Part shown: in pieces, positions 9,308 to 17,778 of the stretch | How positions within the stretch are numbered: the first letter of the stretch is position 1 | Layout of the letters: every line of letters starts with the position of its first letter | Source: Olivibacter sp036959255 | GTDB taxonomy: Bacteria > Bacteroidota > Bacteroidia > Sphingobacteriales > Sphingobacteriaceae | Reading direction: 5' to 3' | DNA: 64,000 nucleotides | Assembly: GCF_036959255.1 (NCBI RefSeq) | Contig: NZ_JAWMTI010000003.1 | Coordinates: 186,001 to 250,000, forward strand | Program-made: the position numbers and the translations under genes | Notes under the pieces: generated by a model | What the model was told of the DNA's origin: nothing | Database searches by the model: none | The model's input: only the letters and a program-made list of their open reading frames with translations

Positions 9308-9844
9308 TTATTTCTGTTCTGTTCCCGCAGACTTCCCCTGTTTTTCTTTAACTTTCTTATCTAATATGCCTCTGACTTTTTCACTTTGCTGATATGCTTG
9401 AGCAATCTGCAAATAAGTTTCCACTTTTAATCCTTCTTCCTCAACTGCCTTTGCCATTTTCCCTTCCAAACCCTGTTGCATACCGTTGATTTGCTCCGCT
9501 GCTTTTTGGAATACCGCCACATCTTTTGGATCTTGCTTTGCTACTGTACTGTCTTGCTTCTGCTGTGCTTCGGCCATGGTGTTAAATTTCTCAACGGACA
9601 TTCCTTCCTTTTCAATAATTTTGACCATCTCGCCTTGGGCTTCCGTTTGTATATCAGTTATCTTTTGGTTGGCATTGAGGAATTGATCAAGCTCCTCTTC
9701 CTTAAAATCTTCTTTTACTTGTGGAGTTTGCGATTGAACAGGTGCTTGCCCATATACAACTGAATTGGTCAAAATAGTTAATAACAATGCAAGTGTGCCA
9801 AAGGCCATGCTGTATCTTCTTCTAGTTCTGTTAAATGCTCTCAT
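9308..9844 (-). CDS. DUF4168-type exported protein with two repeats
   Basis: The 178-residue protein has an N-terminal signal or anchor segment (about residues 12-32). It then has two copies of a helical unit: QFLNANQKITDIQTEAQ followed by EKEGMSVEKFNTMA, and VFQKAAEQINGMQQGLE followed by EEEGLKVETYLQIA. This (helix)-E-x-G-(L/M)-x-x-E-x-(F/Y) pattern is that of DUF4168. It is probably periplasmic and its function is unknown. The alternative start Met13 would shorten the signal region but remains possible. It is a single gene, closed by a strong terminator, and divergent from the receiver-domain gene. Confidence 0.8.
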   Translation of the reverse strand: MRAFNRTRRRYSMAFGTLALLLTILTNSVVYGQAPVQSQTPQVKEDFKEEELDQFLNANQKITDIQTEAQGEMVKIIEKEGMSVEKFNTMAEAQQKQDSTVAKQDPKDVAVFQKAAEQINGMQQGLEGKMAKAVEEEGLKVETYLQIAQAYQQSEKVRGILDKKVKEKQGKSAGTEQK

Positions 9845-10199
9845 TTCTACGTATTTTAATAAATGTATCTATTATATAACGTGGTCATGGGATATTATTG
9901 CCCACCACAAGAATTAACAGAACAATTTCCACGCCATTCCCTCGATTTATCACAAAAAAAAGTGTTATTGATGAGTTATATGTACTATCTGTTAAGATAT
10001 TTATGAACACGGGTACCTGTGCACTTACTCCGTTTTTTACAATCTAGCTAACTTTAGCAGTTGATTTATATATAGCCAATATTATTTAGTAATCATAGGA
10101 ATTATATTTACTTACACGGACGGGTTTGCGTAAAATAATAGTTGAAAATTTAGACGCCTAGTACAAAAAAGGTATTTTTGTAAAAAGCAATAGAATAGA
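9845..10199. promoter_or_regulatory. divergent spacer with a Bacteroidota-type promoter for the receiver-domain gene
   Basis: The 355-base region contains no gene. On the plus strand TATTTTTG at 10173-10180 is a perfect TAnnTTTG -7 element. A weak -33 element (TTTA, 10149-10152) lies 20 bases upstream. Transcription would start near 10185, about 15 bases before the ATG at 10200. I find no equally clear promoter for the minus-strand DUF4168 gene. Confidence 0.5.
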
Positions 10200-10568
10200 A
10201 TGCGTAATAAGATACTGATTCTTGACGATGACGAGGATATACTTTACTTCTGCTCGGTAGTATTTGAAAATTTGGATTTTGAGGTTGTATCGTCTCCTCA
10301 TAGTAAAGATATTCTAGAGCAGGTAGAAAATGCGATGCCGGATATTATCTTAATCGATAATTGGATACCCGGACTAGGTGGTGTAAAGGCAACTCAAACG
10401 TTAAAAAGTACACCCAGTTTAAGTGAGATCCCTGTTATTTTGTTTTCTGCCAATAGCAATCTACCCACGTTAGCGGAAGAAGCAGGAGCCGACAGTTATC
10501 TTAAAAAGCCCTTTGATTTAGATGAGTTGGAAAATTTAGCTTTGTCTCTGTTGAGAAACAAAGCCTAA
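10200..10568 (+). CDS. stand-alone response regulator receiver-domain protein
   Basis: The 122-residue protein is a single CheY-like receiver domain with no output domain. The acidic pocket is Asp9-Asp11 (ILDDDED), the phosphoacceptor is Asp53 (LIDNWIPG), the switch Ser is Ser83 (ILFSANS) and the conserved Lys is Lys103 in LKKPFD. No histidine kinase is adjacent, so its partner is encoded elsewhere. Proteins of this kind pass phosphate within a relay or act by protein contact. It is followed 16 bases later by the DNA polymerase IV gene on the same strand, so the two may be co-transcribed. That would be an unusual link between signalling and translesion synthesis, but I can only infer it from spacing. 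Confidence 0.92.
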   Translation: MRNKILILDDDEDILYFCSVVFENLDFEVVSSPHSKDILEQVENAMPDIILIDNWIPGLGGVKATQTLKSTPSLSEIPVILFSANSNLPTLAEEAGADSYLKKPFDLDELENLALSLLRNKA

Positions 10569-10584
10569 AGCATTTTTATTTATT

Positions 10585-11649
10585 ATGTTGCTCCGCAAGA
10601 TTATTCACGTAGATATGGATGCCTTCTATGCATCAATCGAGCAACGAGATAATCCAGCTTATCGAGGTATTCCCATTGTTGTCGGTGGGTTACCGGATCA
10701 ACGAGGCGTAGTGGCAACGGCAAGTTATGAAGCAAGAATTTTTGGCATTCATTCCGCCATGTCTTCCAGGAAAGCGCAACAGCTCTGTCCTCACGTAGTA
10801 TTTGTACGACCGAGATTTGAAGTTTACAAATCTGTTTCCAATCAAATACGTGCTATTTTCCATCGATACACGGATATTATTGAACCTTTATCACTGGACG
10901 AGGCTTACCTGGACGTCAGTGAAGATAAGCTGGAAATCGGTTCTGCAATCGAAATTGCAAAGGGAATAAAAGAAGCTATCCGATCCGAGCTTAATCTTAC
11001 CGCATCGGCTGGCGTGTCTACGAATAAATTTGTTGCCAAGATAGCTTCAGATATGAACAAACCTAACGGACTTACCTTTATCGGTCCGTCAAAGATTGAA
11101 GCCTTTATTGAAGCTTTGCCCATTCAAAAGTTTCATGGGATCGGCAAAGTAACGGCAAAAAAGATGAATAGTTTGCAGATTTACAAAGGCTCCGATTTAA
11201 AAAGACTATCTAAGGCCCACTTAATCAATCTCTTTGGAAAAGTTGGAAATTTCTACTACGATATTGTCCGTGGAATAGATGACCGGCCTGTTCAAACGTT
11301 TCGCGAGCTTAAATCGATCGGTGCAGAGGATACATTTGCACGCGACTTGATTGAAGAGCAAGAACTCATCGCTGAATTAAAGATAATAGCGCTACGAGTC
11401 GCTAGGAGGCTGGAAGTGAAACAAGTGCAAGGGAGCACCTTAACACTCAAAATTAAATTTGCCGATTTCAGGCAGATTACACGGAATTATACGCATCCAA
11501 GTCCAATCGACCTTGATCAGTTAGAAGTTTTTGCAATCGATCTTTTGAAGGCAGCTCCCGTTGAAGGTAAAGCTGTGCGATTACTAGGTGTCACTGTCTC
11601 GAACTTCTACCTACCAAAATCAACAAATAATCAATTATCATTGTTCTAA
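10585..11649 (+). CDS. dinB: DNA polymerase IV (Y-family translesion polymerase)
   Basis: The 354-residue protein copies damaged DNA templates with low fidelity. The catalytic acidic residues are visible: Asp10 in IIHVDMDAFYASIE, and Asp105-Glu106 in PLSLDEAYLDVS. The fingers, thumb (helix-hairpin-helix near FHGIGKVTAKKM) and little-finger domains follow in the usual order and the length is normal for DinB. The last five residues, QLSLF, form a textbook sliding-clamp-binding motif. The start ATG is 16 bases after the receiver-domain stop codon. No LexA-type operator is obvious in front of the two-gene unit. Confidence 0.96.
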   Translation: MLLRKIIHVDMDAFYASIEQRDNPAYRGIPIVVGGLPDQRGVVATASYEARIFGIHSAMSSRKAQQLCPHVVFVRPRFEVYKSVSNQIRAIFHRYTDIIEPLSLDEAYLDVSEDKLEIGSAIEIAKGIKEAIRSELNLTASAGVSTNKFVAKIASDMNKPNGLTFIGPSKIEAFIEALPIQKFHGIGKVTAKKMNSLQIYKGSDLKRLSKAHLINLFGKVGNFYYDIVRGIDDRPVQTFRELKSIGAEDTFARDLIEEQELIAELKIIALRVARRLEVKQVQGSTLTLKIKFADFRQITRNYTHPSPIDLDQLEVFAIDLLKAAPVEGKAVRLLGVTVSNFYLPKSTNNQLSLF

Positions 11650-11812
11650 AAGGTCGTCATTTTTTTTGCAGAAGTAAGCCCACTGTCTTAAAATAAGTAC
11701 AGCAATCGAGCTTATAAAAATGAACTTAAAACACTAAAAAACAAATATTTATGTTTTTGGCTTAGCTATTGCAATTTGACTAACAACAATAAAAAGTTAA
11801 ATTAATTAAATC

Positions 11813-12430
11813 ATGAAAAAATTATTATTATCGATTACAGCTTTACTTTTTGCAACAGGAGCATTTGCTCAACAGGAAATGGGTTTTGGTTTAAAGGCAG
11901 GGGTTAACTTCCCGAAATATAGTTTTTCGGACGGTGATGCTAGCACTGGAAGTACAACTAATTTTCATATCACGGCCTTTTTAGACGCACCTATTGCGAC
12001 TGATAGGTTCTACGTTCAACCTGGAATCTCTTTGCAGGGAAAGGGAGCTAAGTTAACCTATGGCTCAATAGGTACAGTTAAACAAAATACGATGTGGATT
12101 GAAGTACCGGTAAACTTCGTTGCTAAATTTCCGGCGGCTGATGCCGGTAACTTTTTCTTGGGTGCAGGCCCCTACATCGCTTTCGGTATTTCGGGTAAAA
12201 ACAAATATGAAAGTGGTTGGGGTGAAGCGGAAACCGACTTTGATTTTGGCAAAGACGGCGATTTAAAAGGTACCGACTTCGGTTTGAATTTTATTGGTGG
12301 ATTTGAATTTAATAGTGGCCTAATGATTCACGGCGGTTATGGTCTTGGATTAAGTAACCTTGCTCCTGACGGATCTAACGGTGATATTAAACAGCGACTT
12401 TGGACCGTTGGTTTAGGATTTAGAATCTAA
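11813..12430 (+). CDS. small outer membrane beta-barrel protein (PorT/OmpA-barrel-like)
   Basis: The 205-residue protein has a clear signal peptide cut after AFA (about residue 19). The mature part is rich in glycine and alternating aromatic strands (MGFGLKAGVNFPKYSF, FYVQPGISLQGKG, NFFLGAGPYIAFGISG) and ends with WTVGLGFRI, whose terminal aromatic/hydrophobic strand is the usual barrel-assembly signal. It fits the porin-family/outer membrane beta-barrel group common in Bacteroidota. No catalytic motif is present, so its role (porin, adhesin or structural) is open. It is a single gene with an AT-rich 163-base upstream region and a strong terminator behind it. Confidence 0.85.
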   Translation: MKKLLLSITALLFATGAFAQQEMGFGLKAGVNFPKYSFSDGDASTGSTTNFHITAFLDAPIATDRFYVQPGISLQGKGAKLTYGSIGTVKQNTMWIEVPVNFVAKFPAADAGNFFLGAGPYIAFGISGKNKYESGWGEAETDFDFGKDGDLKGTDFGLNFIGGFEFNSGLMIHGGYGLGLSNLAPDGSNGDIKQRLWTVGLGFRI

Positions 12431-12449
12431 ACCGAAACATGTTCTTCTA

Positions 12450-12489
12450 AAAAAGAAAGAGCTGTCGAAATTCGGCAGCTCTTTCTTTT
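12450..12489. terminator. bidirectional intrinsic terminator between convergent genes
   Basis: A long near-perfect hairpin, with an A-rich left arm continuing into AGCTGTCGAA and a right arm TTCGGCAGCT continuing into a T-rich tract, has about 20 pairs with one G-U pair. It lies between the outer-membrane barrel gene (plus) and cysN (minus) and can stop transcription from both sides. Confidence 0.88.
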
Positions 12490-12511
12490 TTATAGTAAAC
12501 AGGTTATTTTT

Positions 12512-13765
12512 CTAATAATCCAGTGCAACACGGAACATCAGTGCTCCAACTGTCAGATTAGTTCGACTATCAATTAATATAGCTGCTCCGTTTGCTCTAT
12601 TGTCGTCATATAAATCAAAAGGAAGCACATCGGCAGTTTTTAATCGCACCCTACCAATATCATTCAACTTAAACTCGCCGACGCTATGCTTTTCTAAGGT
12701 GTTAATATCTACATTGTAAACGATTTCCTGAACTTTGCAACGAGATAACTTGCTATTATGCTGTATAAGATAAGTTAAGGAAAGATCTAAAGGTCGTGCA
12801 TCCATCCAACATAAATCGGCCTCCACCGTTTGAGATTGATAGGGTAAACTGCTACTGTTTACGATAACGTCTCCTCTACTGATATCGATATCATCTTTTA
12901 GATGAATAGTTACCGACTGACCGGCAAAAGCTTCATCGAGATCCTGATCGAGTTGCTCAATTCTAGCAACCGTTGATTTCGATCCTGAGGGCAAAACTGT
13001 TACTTCATCACTCACCTTAAAAGTGCCACTGGCAACTTTTCCGGCATAACCACGATAATCGTGCAGTTCTTCCGTTTGCGGCCGAATAACCCATTGTACT
13101 GGTAAGCGCGCATATTCTACATCCAAATCGCGGCTAACATCTACATTTTCCAAATAGCTTAACAAGCTGTCCCCTTGATACCAGGGCATATGAACAGACT
13201 TCTGCACCACGTTATCCCCTTTAAGTGCACTCACAGGAATATAATTGACTTGCTGCAAATTTAGCTGATGGGCCAATGCTTTATATTTTGCAATAATAGC
13301 ATCAAAAACCGTTTCACTGTAATCCACCATATCCATCTTATTGATACAAACAATTAAATGTTTAATCCCTAATAAAGAAGCAAGGTAAGAATGACGAATA
13401 GTTTGTTCCACTACACCATTACGTGCATCAATTAAAATAATGGCTAAATCAGCCGTGGAAGCGCCAGTCACCATATTCCGTGTATATTGTATATGTCCTG
13501 GGGTATCCGCTATTATAAATTTCCGTTTTTCTGTCTGAAAGTACTTATAAGCAACATCAATGGTAATACCCTGTTCCCGCTCTGCACGCAAACCGTCTGT
13601 TAAGATGGCTAAATCGATACTACCATCATCATTTTTACGTTTGGAATTTTGCAACGCCTCCAGTTGATCCGCCAAAATTGAGCCCGTATCGTAAAGCATC
13701 CGCCCAATAAGTGTGCTCTTACCGTCATCCACGCTACCAGCCGTAAAGAATTTCAATATGTTCAT
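12512..13765 (-). CDS. cysN: sulfate adenylyltransferase subunit 1 (GTPase subunit)
   Basis: The 417-residue protein is the GTP-hydrolysing subunit of ATP sulfurylase, which drives formation of adenosine 5'-phosphosulfate from sulfate. The G1 motif is AGSVDDGKST (Gly10-Thr18), G3 is DTPGHIQYTRNM and G4 is NKMD. EF-Tu-like domains 2 and 3 follow. There is no C-terminal APS-kinase (CysC) domain, consistent with direct APS reduction by the CysH in this operon. It is the last gene of the sulfate operon, 86 bases after cysD, and is closed by the hairpin at 12450-12489. Confidence 0.96.
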   Translation of the reverse strand: MNILKFFTAGSVDDGKSTLIGRMLYDTGSILADQLEALQNSKRKNDDGSIDLAILTDGLRAEREQGITIDVAYKYFQTEKRKFIIADTPGHIQYTRNMVTGASTADLAIILIDARNGVVEQTIRHSYLASLLGIKHLIVCINKMDMVDYSETVFDAIIAKYKALAHQLNLQQVNYIPVSALKGDNVVQKSVHMPWYQGDSLLSYLENVDVSRDLDVEYARLPVQWVIRPQTEELHDYRGYAGKVASGTFKVSDEVTVLPSGSKSTVARIEQLDQDLDEAFAGQSVTIHLKDDIDISRGDVIVNSSSLPYQSQTVEADLCWMDARPLDLSLTYLIQHNSKLSRCKVQEIVYNVDINTLEKHSVGEFKLNDIGRVRLKTADVLPFDLYDDNRANGAAILIDSRTNLTVGALMFRVALDY

Positions 13766-13851
13766 TTCTTTCTTCGTATATTTAGTACCTGTTGGTATCT
13801 ATAACTCCTATTTATCTGCTATTAACCAAATCACCAAAATTGATGATTACA

Positions 13852-14757
13852 TTAAAAATATCCACCTTTCTTACGGTCTTCCATTGCTGCCTCTGACACT
13901 TTATCGTCCATACGCGCACCTCTTTCACTAATTTTCGACCGACTGATTTCGTCAATAATATCATCAATTAAAAAGGCCCCTGATTCTACGGCTGCCGTAC
14001 AGGTCATATCCCCTACCGTGCGAAAGCGTACTTGTTTTCTTGTAATGACGTCTTCTTCATCCATATTTAGAAAAGGTGACGCTGCCATCAGCTGTCCATT
14101 ACGTGTAATGCAATCACGTTCATGTGCAAAATAAATGGATGGAAGTTCTATCTCTTCTCTTCTAATATAGTTCCAAACATCTAGCTCGGTCCAATTACTG
14201 ATGGGAAATACACGGACATTCTCTCCTTTATGAATTTTACCATTATATATATTCCATAATTCAGGACGTTGACGTTTAGGGTCCCATTGCCCAAACTCAT
14301 CTCTTACTGAAAAAATACGTTCTTTGGCTCGTGCTTTTTCTTCATCTCTTCGAGCTCCACCAATGCAGGCGTCAAATCCATGCTTGGCAATGGTATCGAG
14401 AAGTGTAACTGTTTGCAAGGCATTACGGCTTGCATTTTTTCCCTTTTGCTCGATGACTTTTCCTTCATCGATCGAATCTTGCACATAACCAACAATCAGC
14501 TGTTCGCCAATTCGCTCAATCATTTTGTCGCGATAAACAATGGTCTCCTCAAAATTATGCCCAGTGTCTATGTGCACCAGTGGAAACGGAAATTTCCCTG
14601 GTCTAAACGCTTTTTCAGCTAAGCGCACCAACGTAATAGAATCCTTCCCTCCGGAAAAAAGGAGAGCCGGTTTTTCAAATTGACCAGCTACTTCTCTCAG
14701 AATATGAATAGCCTCTGCTTCTAGCTGATCTAAATAATCTAAACTGTTTTTACTCAT
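13852..14757 (-). CDS. cysD: sulfate adenylyltransferase subunit 2 (catalytic subunit)
   Basis: With the ATG at 14755-14757 the product has 301 residues, almost exactly the usual CysD length. It belongs to the PP-loop ATP pyrophosphatase fold; the ATP-binding loop is visible as LLFSGGKDSI near residue 30. With CysN it forms APS from ATP and sulfate. The frame is open further upstream, to an ATG at 14883, but that would add 42 residues unlike any CysD and overlap cysH by 116 bases. The chosen start leaves a 10-base gap to cysH, typical of an operon. The C-terminal AAMEDRKKGGYF ending is a family hallmark. Confidence 0.96.
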   Translation of the reverse strand: MSKNSLDYLDQLEAEAIHILREVAGQFEKPALLFSGGKDSITLVRLAEKAFRPGKFPFPLVHIDTGHNFEETIVYRDKMIERIGEQLIVGYVQDSIDEGKVIEQKGKNASRNALQTVTLLDTIAKHGFDACIGGARRDEEKARAKERIFSVRDEFGQWDPKRQRPELWNIYNGKIHKGENVRVFPISNWTELDVWNYIRREEIELPSIYFAHERDCITRNGQLMAASPFLNMDEEDVITRKQVRFRTVGDMTCTAAVESGAFLIDDIIDEISRSKISERGARMDDKVSEAAMEDRKKGGYF

Positions 14758-14767
14758 TTTAATTGCA

Positions 14768-15469
14768 TTATGATTGAGCGGCATGTAAACCGCATTCTTT
14801 CTTTGATTGATCTTCCCACCACCATCGGCCCGCGCGAAAATCCTCTCCTTCCCGAACAGCCCTCGTACAGGGTGCACAACCAATACTTGGAAAACCTTTG
14901 TCGTGTAAGGTATTATAAACGATATGGTTTTCTTTAATATAGTCTTTTACATCAGTCAAAGACCAATCGAAAATAGGATGAAATTTAACAATTTGATTTC
15001 CTTCATCCCACTCTAAATTTTCCATTCCTTGCCTATTCGCTGATTGTTCGGCACGGATACCGGTGATCCAACATGCGTTCCCCGCTAAAGCACGCTTAAG
15101 CGGTTCAATTTTGCGAATATAACAGCATTCTTTTCGATTGTCAACCGATTCATAAAAACTGCTAGGCCCTTTAGTACTTACCATATCTTCCAATAAACTT
15201 CTATCCGGATAGTAGGCATGGATGGGTTTGTTGTAAATTTCTAATGTTCGGTTCCAAACATAATAAGTTTCCGGAAACAGTCGGCCTGTTTCGAGCGTAA
15301 ATACCTTAATCGGTATGTTATTGCTGAAGATTATATGGGTTAAAGCCTGATCTTCCCAACCAAAACTAGTAGAAAAAACAATCTGTCCGTTAAATTCTTT
15401 TGCCAAAAGGGTTAACGACTCTACTATATTCAGTCCCCTCAACTTCTCTTTCAAATCGTGTAAGTCCAT
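14768..15469 (-). CDS. cysH: adenylyl-sulfate (APS) reductase, iron-sulfur type
   Basis: The 233-residue protein reduces APS to sulfite and AMP with electrons from thioredoxin. The two cysteine pairs of the [4Fe-4S] cluster are present: Cys115-Cys116 (KECCYIRK) and Cys198/Cys201 (GCAPCTR). This identifies an APS reductase rather than the cluster-free PAPS type. The catalytic Cys226 lies in the C-terminal KKECGLH motif. The PP-loop-like segment VFSTSFGWED is near residue 31. This agrees with the absence of an APS kinase gene or domain in the operon. It lies 31 bases after the siroheme/TauE fusion gene and 10 bases before cysD. Confidence 0.96.
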   Translation of the reverse strand: MDLHDLKEKLRGLNIVESLTLLAKEFNGQIVFSTSFGWEDQALTHIIFSNNIPIKVFTLETGRLFPETYYVWNRTLEIYNKPIHAYYPDRSLLEDMVSTKGPSSFYESVDNRKECCYIRKIEPLKRALAGNACWITGIRAEQSANRQGMENLEWDEGNQIVKFHPIFDWSLTDVKDYIKENHIVYNTLHDKGFPSIGCAPCTRAVREGEDFRAGRWWWEDQSKKECGLHAAQS

Positions 15470-15500
15470 CCTTATTTAATTTTCTTATTACCCAAGTATT

Positions 15501-17018
15501 TTATAATAAATGTGTCAAAAACAGTATAATGTTCCTTAAGCTTACGATCAGAACAATAATACCTACCAATACCATGATCGTTTTTGCAGAGATTTTATTG
15601 GACACCTTGGCTGCTATCGGTGCCGCCAAGGCACTTCCCAATATAAGTCCTAAAACGGCTTCCCAATGGGCACCCCCCAGCATGGAAATAAAGGTAAGTG
15701 AGCTTAATATAGCAATAAAAAATCGCGTTATCTTGACTGTGCCCAGCGAGAATAATGGATGCCGGCCACCGGCTATTAAGTTAGATAAAACAATAGACCC
15801 CCATCCTCCACCAAATGCAGCATCAATAAAGCCGCCGAAAAAACCCAATAGGCCAATACGTTCAATCTTTTTCTTCTTTTTGTTTCTTTTAATATTGAAA
15901 GCTTTCATCAAAATCACCACACCAAGAATACCTGTGTACAAAGCTACCAAAGGTTTCGTATACGCGCTATAATGTTCTAGAGAAGAAAGCAAATAAGCGC
16001 CGATAATCGCTCCAATAACACCTGGTATAAGTAAGAGCTTGAAAAGCTTCCAATTCACATTTCCCATGCGATAGTGCATCCATCCTGCAATGCCATTACT
16101 AAGCACCTCAGAAAGATGTATTCCCATACTTGCCGGTGCCGGCGGAATGCCCATTGCTAAGGAAAAAGACGATGAAGTAACACCGTAGGACATTCCAATA
16201 GCTCCATCCACCATAGCAAAGACAAAGCCTGCTCCCAGAAAATAATAAAATACCGGGTTGATCTCCGTTAAAAATGACTGAAATCCAGGCTCCTTGTGCC
16301 AAAAGACCAGGACACCAATCGTTACCGAAAAAATAATAGCCAACCAGATAAGCCATTTAAAATTTCGACGGACATTTTCAATTGGTTCGGGTGAAACAAG
16401 GGTAGCTGTTACCGCGTTCAATTTTTTAACTTTAGCAGAAAAATCACCTTTGAGTTTTCCGCGTAACGCACTCATTTGTTGAAGGGTTTGATCGATTTCT
16501 TCCGGTATACTCTCAGCAAGAACCTCTTTGAGCCGTTTAGCGATCGTTGGCGATTTTCCATTCGTCGAGATCGCAATTTTAAGATCTCCTTTTTTAACAA
16601 CAGATCCAAGATAAAAATCACAAAGTGACGGTTTATCAGCGATATTAACTAAAAGCTTTCTTTCATGTGCAGCCTTCCTGATTTCCTCATTTAATTCGTT
16701 ATTGTTGGTAGCTGCCACGATAAGCTGCATGCCATCCATATCAGCTGGCTCGAATGCTTTTTGCAAAATATGAAGCAATGGATAGGTCTCTGCCAATTGA
16801 TATATTTCGGGAATGATTTCTTTAGCTACAATTCTGATTTTTACTTGCGGACTATTTCCGATCAGTGCCTGCAATTTTTCCAACGCCACTGCCCCACCCC
16901 CAATTAAAAGTGTGTATAAATCATTTAACTTCAAAAAAACCGGAAACAATTGGTTTCCTATTGCTTTTTCTTCGGCTGCAGCTAAAAGAGCTGCATCATT
17001 CTCCAATAACTGAGGCAT
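15501..17018 (-). CDS. fusion of siroheme-synthase-like (precorrin-2 dehydrogenase/ferrochelatase) domain with TauE/SafE-type membrane transporter
   Basis: The 505-residue product has two parts. Residues 24-205 match the N-terminal half of CysG/SirC: a Rossmann motif LIGGGAVALEK (38-48), NIADKPSLCDF, and AISTNGKSPTIAKRL. Residues 220-505 form an eight-helix TauE/SafE (TSUP) permease with paired repeats, including FAMVDGAIGMSYG and FGGFIDAAFGGGWG. The expected roles are insertion of NAD-dependent oxidation and iron into the siroheme precursor, and transport of sulfate or sulfite. The loop that holds the catalytic Asp in CysG and SirC reads ATNNNELN here, with Asn in that place, so enzyme activity is uncertain. 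The gene overlaps the methyltransferase gene by 23 bases and precedes cysH by 31, so it belongs to the sulfate operon. Confidence 0.88.
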   Translation of the reverse strand: MPQLLENDAALLAAAEEKAIGNQLFPVFLKLNDLYTLLIGGGAVALEKLQALIGNSPQVKIRIVAKEIIPEIYQLAETYPLLHILQKAFEPADMDGMQLIVAATNNNELNEEIRKAAHERKLLVNIADKPSLCDFYLGSVVKKGDLKIAISTNGKSPTIAKRLKEVLAESIPEEIDQTLQQMSALRGKLKGDFSAKVKKLNAVTATLVSPEPIENVRRNFKWLIWLAIIFSVTIGVLVFWHKEPGFQSFLTEINPVFYYFLGAGFVFAMVDGAIGMSYGVTSSSFSLAMGIPPAPASMGIHLSEVLSNGIAGWMHYRMGNVNWKLFKLLLIPGVIGAIIGAYLLSSLEHYSAYTKPLVALYTGILGVVILMKAFNIKRNKKKKKIERIGLLGFFGGFIDAAFGGGWGSIVLSNLIAGGRHPLFSLGTVKITRFFIAILSSLTFISMLGGAHWEAVLGLILGSALAAPIAAKVSNKISAKTIMVLVGIIVLIVSLRNIILFLTHLL

Positions 17019-17778
17019 ACTCCTTTACGATCGATTTATAAGATGGGTGCAAAGAAACAACCTCTCCGAATACCAGAATTGCGGGAGCGCTAATTGTTTC
17101 CTTACGTGCTTTTTCGACAATATTGTCAACATTTCCGATCAACAACTTTTCATCCTGTGTGGAACCCTTTTGTATAATAGCTACTGGTAAATTTCCTTTT
17201 CCAGCAGATTTAAAAATTTCCACAATTTCACCCAACTTCTTTAACCCCATGAGCACCACAATCGTTGCTTTTGTTTGAGCAGCTTGATAAACGTCTTGCG
17301 AAACTGCTCCTGAAGAGGTCGTACCGGTTATTACCCAAAAACTTTCGCTGATACCACGATGTGTAACCGGGATATGTTGCAAACCGGGAACACCAATGGA
17401 GCTTGATATACCCGGGACAATAGTTACCGGAATGTCATACGCTGCCGCAAACTCCAACTCTTCGTAACCTCGTCCAAAAACGAAGGAATCCCCTCCCTTT
17501 AAACGCACAACATGTCCAAAATTCAGAGCGTAATCAACCATTAATCTATTGACAACATCCTGCGAATAACTATGGTCACCCGAACGTTTACCTACATATA
17601 CTTTCGTCGCATGGGGAGGGATAAACTGTAGCAGTTCTTCGCCAACAAGGGCGTCATACAACACCACATCGGCTCCTTGCAGCGCTTTTAAACCTTTTAA
17701 AGTGATAAGCTCTGCATCTCCTGGCCCCGCACCCACCAAGGTTATTCTCGGTACGCTATTCTTTTTTATCTCATTCAT
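16996..17778 (-). CDS. cobA: uroporphyrinogen-III C-methyltransferase
   Basis: The 260-residue protein makes precorrin-2 from uroporphyrinogen III by two SAM-dependent methylations, the first step towards siroheme. The N-terminal GAGPGDAELITLKG loop (from residue 17), VVLYDALV, and the VPGISSSIGVPGL and PVTHRG segments are hallmarks of the SUMT family. It is a stand-alone methyltransferase; the later steps would fall to the domain encoded next. Its start codon overlaps the reductase stop codon (ATGA, 17775-17778) and its end overlaps the fusion gene by 23 bases, so the three genes are probably translationally coupled. Confidence 0.95.
   Translation of the reverse strand: MNEIKKNSVPRITLVGAGPGDAELITLKGLKALQGADVVLYDALVGEELLQFIPPHATKVYVGKRSGDHSYSQDVVNRLMVDYALNFGHVVRLKGGDSFVFGRGYEELEFAAAYDIPVTIVPGISSSIGVPGLQHIPVTHRGISESFWVITGTTSSGAVSQDVYQAAQTKATIVVLMGLKKLGEIVEIFKSAGKGNLPVAIIQKGSTQDEKLLIGNVDNIVEKARKETISAPAILVFGEVVSLHPSYKSIVKEYASVIGE

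Noticed and set aside
14758..14883. 42-residue N-terminal extension of CysD
   Set aside because: It overlaps cysH by 116 bases and is the cysH sequence read in another frame; CysD of 301 residues has the normal length.
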